Below are positions 6,887-8,634 of a DNA stretch of 8,634 nt, one piece after another; positions within the stretch are counted from its first letter, which is position 1; each line of letters starts with the position of its first letter. Under the pieces are notes generated by a model, which was not told where the DNA came from, searched no databases, and saw nothing but the letters and a program-made list of their open reading frames with translations. Source of the DNA: Bacillota bacterium (lineage in GTDB: Bacteria > Bacillota_E > RBS10-35 > JAJYVN01); assembly GCA_021846605.1 (NCBI GenBank), contig JAJZWQ010000137.1, forward strand, positions 1 through 8,634, read 5' to 3'. The position numbers were made by a program, and so were the translations under genes.

Positions 6887-8173
6887 CTACCGTTTCACGG
6901 CCGGTGCGCGCAGGTGGACGGGGAGGTGGCGCAGACCGTGGATGAACCCGGGTGAGAACTCCAGGGACGCTGCGGGGGCCATCTCCAGGCCGCCGACGCG
7001 TCGGGCGAGTTCCTCCAAGACCACCCGTCCTTCGAGCCGGGCAAGCGGCGCACCGAGGCAGAAGTGGATCCCGTGCCCGAACGCGAGGTGCGGGTTGGGA
7101 TCCCGCTCCAGATGGAACCGGTCGCCATCTGGGAATACCGCGGCGTCCCGATTGGCGGAGCCGATCCAGGCGATCACCCGCGCCCCCGGGGGTATGGTGC
7201 GGCCACCGAGTTCGATGGGCTGCACGGTGCGGCGTGCCATGGCCTGCACGGGTGAGCAATAGCGCAGGATCTCCTCCACGGCGGCCGGTATCCGTGCCGC
7301 ATCCGAGCGCAGGGCGGCGAAGGCATCGGGGCGCTCGCTCAGCAGCCAGATTCCGTTGCCGATGAGGTGGGTGGTCGTGATGAAGCCCGCCAGCAGCAGC
7401 AGTTCGCAGAAGGCCCGCAATTCGTGCGGCCCCAGTCGCTTGCCGTCCACTTCGGCGTGCGCCAGATCGCTGATCACGTCTTTGGCCGGGTGGCGCCGCT
7501 TCGCTTCGATCAGCGGCGTGAAGTAGTCGTCCAACTCATCCTGCATCTTCCGCAGGCGTTCCTGAAAGGCCGCCGGATCCGGGTTGCCTGTGGCGGGATC
7601 CTGGCTGACGTTGAAGGTGTCGGCCCAGGCGCGAAAGCGAGGGATGTCCCGTGCTGGCAGACCGAGCAGCGTCGCAATTACCGTGATGGGCAGTGGTCCG
7701 GCCAGCTCCTGCATGATGTCGACGGCGCCGTTGCCGATGGCAGGGTCCAGCCGCTTCGCGGCCAGGTCGCGTATCAAGGGCTCCAGGCGTCCGATGGCCT
7801 TGGGGGTGAAGGTCCGCGTGACCAGACCCCGGAGTTTGGTGTGCACCGGGGGGTCGGTGGTGAGCACCGTTTGGCTCAGAAAGCCGCCGGGTTGGTCGGG
7901 TGCCGCCGCCTGGGCTCCGTGCGCAGCGCGGGGATCCAATTCCGGTTGGCGTGGCGGTTCGGGCCTGGCGAAGGCTGCTTCCGAGGAGAAGCCCGCGTGT
8001 TCGGTCAGCACACGGCGCACGTCGTCGTAGCGGAATACGCGCCAGACACCGCTTTCCTCGTCGACATGCACCGGTTGCTCCAGTCGCATCCGCTCGTAGT
8101 AGGTGTAGCGTTCCGGCTCGGTCGCGAACGATGGGAAGATGCGACCGAAGCCCTGACCCGCGCGTTCGTTCAC
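6887..8173 (-). CDS. Cytochrome P450 (soluble bacterial class)
   Basis: This is a 428-residue haem monooxygenase. The haem-binding loop FGHGIHFCLG is at 365-374 with Cys372 as iron ligand. The ExxR pair is in EEILRY (Glu301, Arg304). The C-helix carries HTKLRGLVTRTF (from His111), and the I-helix carries LLLLAGFITTTHLIGNG. PERF-region equivalents lie just before the haem loop (DGDRFHLERD). There is no membrane anchor, so it should be cytosolic and need a separate ferredoxin and reductase, neither of which is in the window. GTG 8173 is chosen because AGGGAGG lies seven bases upstream and P450 homology begins just after; the frame extends to an ATG at 8302 without homology. Two oddities: the I-helix has Ile where an acidic residue normally precedes the conserved Thr, and residues ~69-98 form a Pro/Ala-rich insert before the C-helix. 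The 176 bases upstream hold no gene; CATACT in them could be a -10 but lacks a partner. The substrate cannot be read from sequence. Confidence 0.95.
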   Translation of the reverse strand: MNERAGQGFGRIFPSFATEPERYTYYERMRLEQPVHVDEESGVWRVFRYDDVRRVLTEHAGFSSEAAFARPEPPRQPELDPRAAHGAQAAAPDQPGGFLSQTVLTTDPPVHTKLRGLVTRTFTPKAIGRLEPLIRDLAAKRLDPAIGNGAVDIMQELAGPLPITVIATLLGLPARDIPRFRAWADTFNVSQDPATGNPDPAAFQERLRKMQDELDDYFTPLIEAKRRHPAKDVISDLAHAEVDGKRLGPHELRAFCELLLLAGFITTTHLIGNGIWLLSERPDAFAALRSDAARIPAAVEEILRYCSPVQAMARRTVQPIELGGRTIPPGARVIAWIGSANRDAAVFPDGDRFHLERDPNPHLAFGHGIHFCLGAPLARLEGRVVLEELARRVGGLEMAPAASLEFSPGFIHGLRHLPVHLRAPAVKR

Positions 8174-8349
8174 GGCGCTGCCTCCCTGTCGTGCCCACTG
8201 CAGTATGACCGATCGGCCGCCGCCCCGGGGTCCCGTCCGCGCGACCCGTGATGGAACCGCTCCCTGTCCGGGGATGGGTTCCGAATCCTCGCCGTCGATC
8301 ATGGCGCAGCCGTTTTGCCGGCATCCGGCGGTTGCGGGTTGCGCGCCGT

Positions 8350-8634
8350 TTAGTCGCCGTCGGCGGTGGCCGTCGCGTAGCCCGCCTGGCGCAAACGGCG
8401 CAGGACGTCGACCACATGCTCCCGGTCGCGGGTCTCCAGGGTGAGTTCCACGGCCGTTTCGCCCAACGGGACTCCGGCGCGCAGGCGGCTGTGCGCCACG
8501 CCGAGCACATTGGCGCCCGTGGCCGCGACGGCGGCGAGCAGTCGGGCCAGGGACCCCGGCCGATCGACGACGAGGGTAGAGATGGTCACATAGCGGCCGG
8601 CCCGCGCCAGGCCGCGACCGATGACGCGGCCGAG
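8350..8634 (-). CDS. ilvA: Threonine dehydratase, C-terminal ACT domain (partial, runs off the right edge)
   Basis: The last 94 residues of the gene are visible. The frame is open to the window edge as LGRVIGRGLARAGRYVTIST, matching the catalytic-domain end and linker of threonine ammonia-lyases. It continues as an ACT domain: VVDRPGSLARLLAAVAATGA, then HSRLRAGVPLGETAVELTLE, ending RRLRQAGYATATADGD. The HxR...PLGE(T/V) and ELTLETR strings are characteristic of ilvA/tdcB-type enzymes with a single ACT domain, which deaminate threonine to 2-oxobutanoate, often as the first step of isoleucine synthesis. The single short ACT domain favours the tdcB-like/short form over the long two-ACT IlvA of enterobacteria. 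The PLP lysine region is outside the window. It ends with TAA 176 bases before the P450 start on the same strand; no clear terminator separates them. Confidence 0.8.
   Translation of the reverse strand, partial: LGRVIGRGLARAGRYVTISTLVVDRPGSLARLLAAVAATGANVLGVAHSRLRAGVPLGETAVELTLETRDREHVVDVLRRLRQAGYATATADGD

Noticed and set aside
8174..8302. N-terminal extension of the P450 to an ATG at 8302
   Set aside because: The extra 43 residues have no P450 character, while GTG 8173 has AGGGAGG at ideal spacing directly before the start of homology.

Overview
This window is GC-rich bacterial DNA with strong purine-rich ribosome binding sites (GGGAGG type), frequent GTG starts and short intergenic gaps. 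The gene families (DUF6062, ABC2_membrane_6 permeases, a Bacillota-type ThuA protein, a BREX-type DUF2791 ATPase remnant) and the fluoride riboswitch suggest a high-GC member of Bacillota, such as the Thermaerobacter/Sulfobacillus/Symbiobacterium grade, or a Chloroflexota-like relative. This placement is inferred from family content only.

Layout. Positions 1-505 (minus strand) hold the start of one ABC-2 type permease and the 5'-truncated C-terminal half of another. Positions 506-799 have no recognisable gene. At 800-915 (plus strand) lies a compact regulatory unit: a sigma-70-like promoter, an aptamer with the hallmarks of a fluoride (crcB) riboswitch, and an overlapping intrinsic terminator. 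Immediately downstream is a three-gene plus-strand operon (952-4207): a Cys-rich protein with four CxxC...CxxH modules related to DUF6062, a 12-TM-size MFS transporter, and a standard two-module DUF6062 protein. Convergent to it is a LysR-type regulator (4275-5174, minus), divergent from a ThuA-domain protein (5337-6068, plus). After thuA comes a truncated and frameshifted remnant of a BrxC/BrxD-like P-loop ATPase (about 6108-6748). A minus-strand cytochrome P450 (6887-8173) follows, and the right edge is the ACT-domain end of a threonine dehydratase (8350-8634, minus, incomplete).

How it may work together. The clearest functional unit is the riboswitch plus operon. When fluoride binds, the aptamer pseudoknot should hold GCTCC (887-891), which is also the 5' arm of the terminator. 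Ligand would therefore turn the operon on. The operon has neither CrcB/Fluc nor a CLC-F antiporter. Its only transporter is an MFS protein, flanked by two related proteins of a family with no known function, so it is a candidate for an undescribed fluoride-responsive system. The lysR/thuA pair looks like an ordinary regulator and target arrangement. The two broken genes and the unrelated neighbours point to an accessory, rearranged stretch of chromosome.
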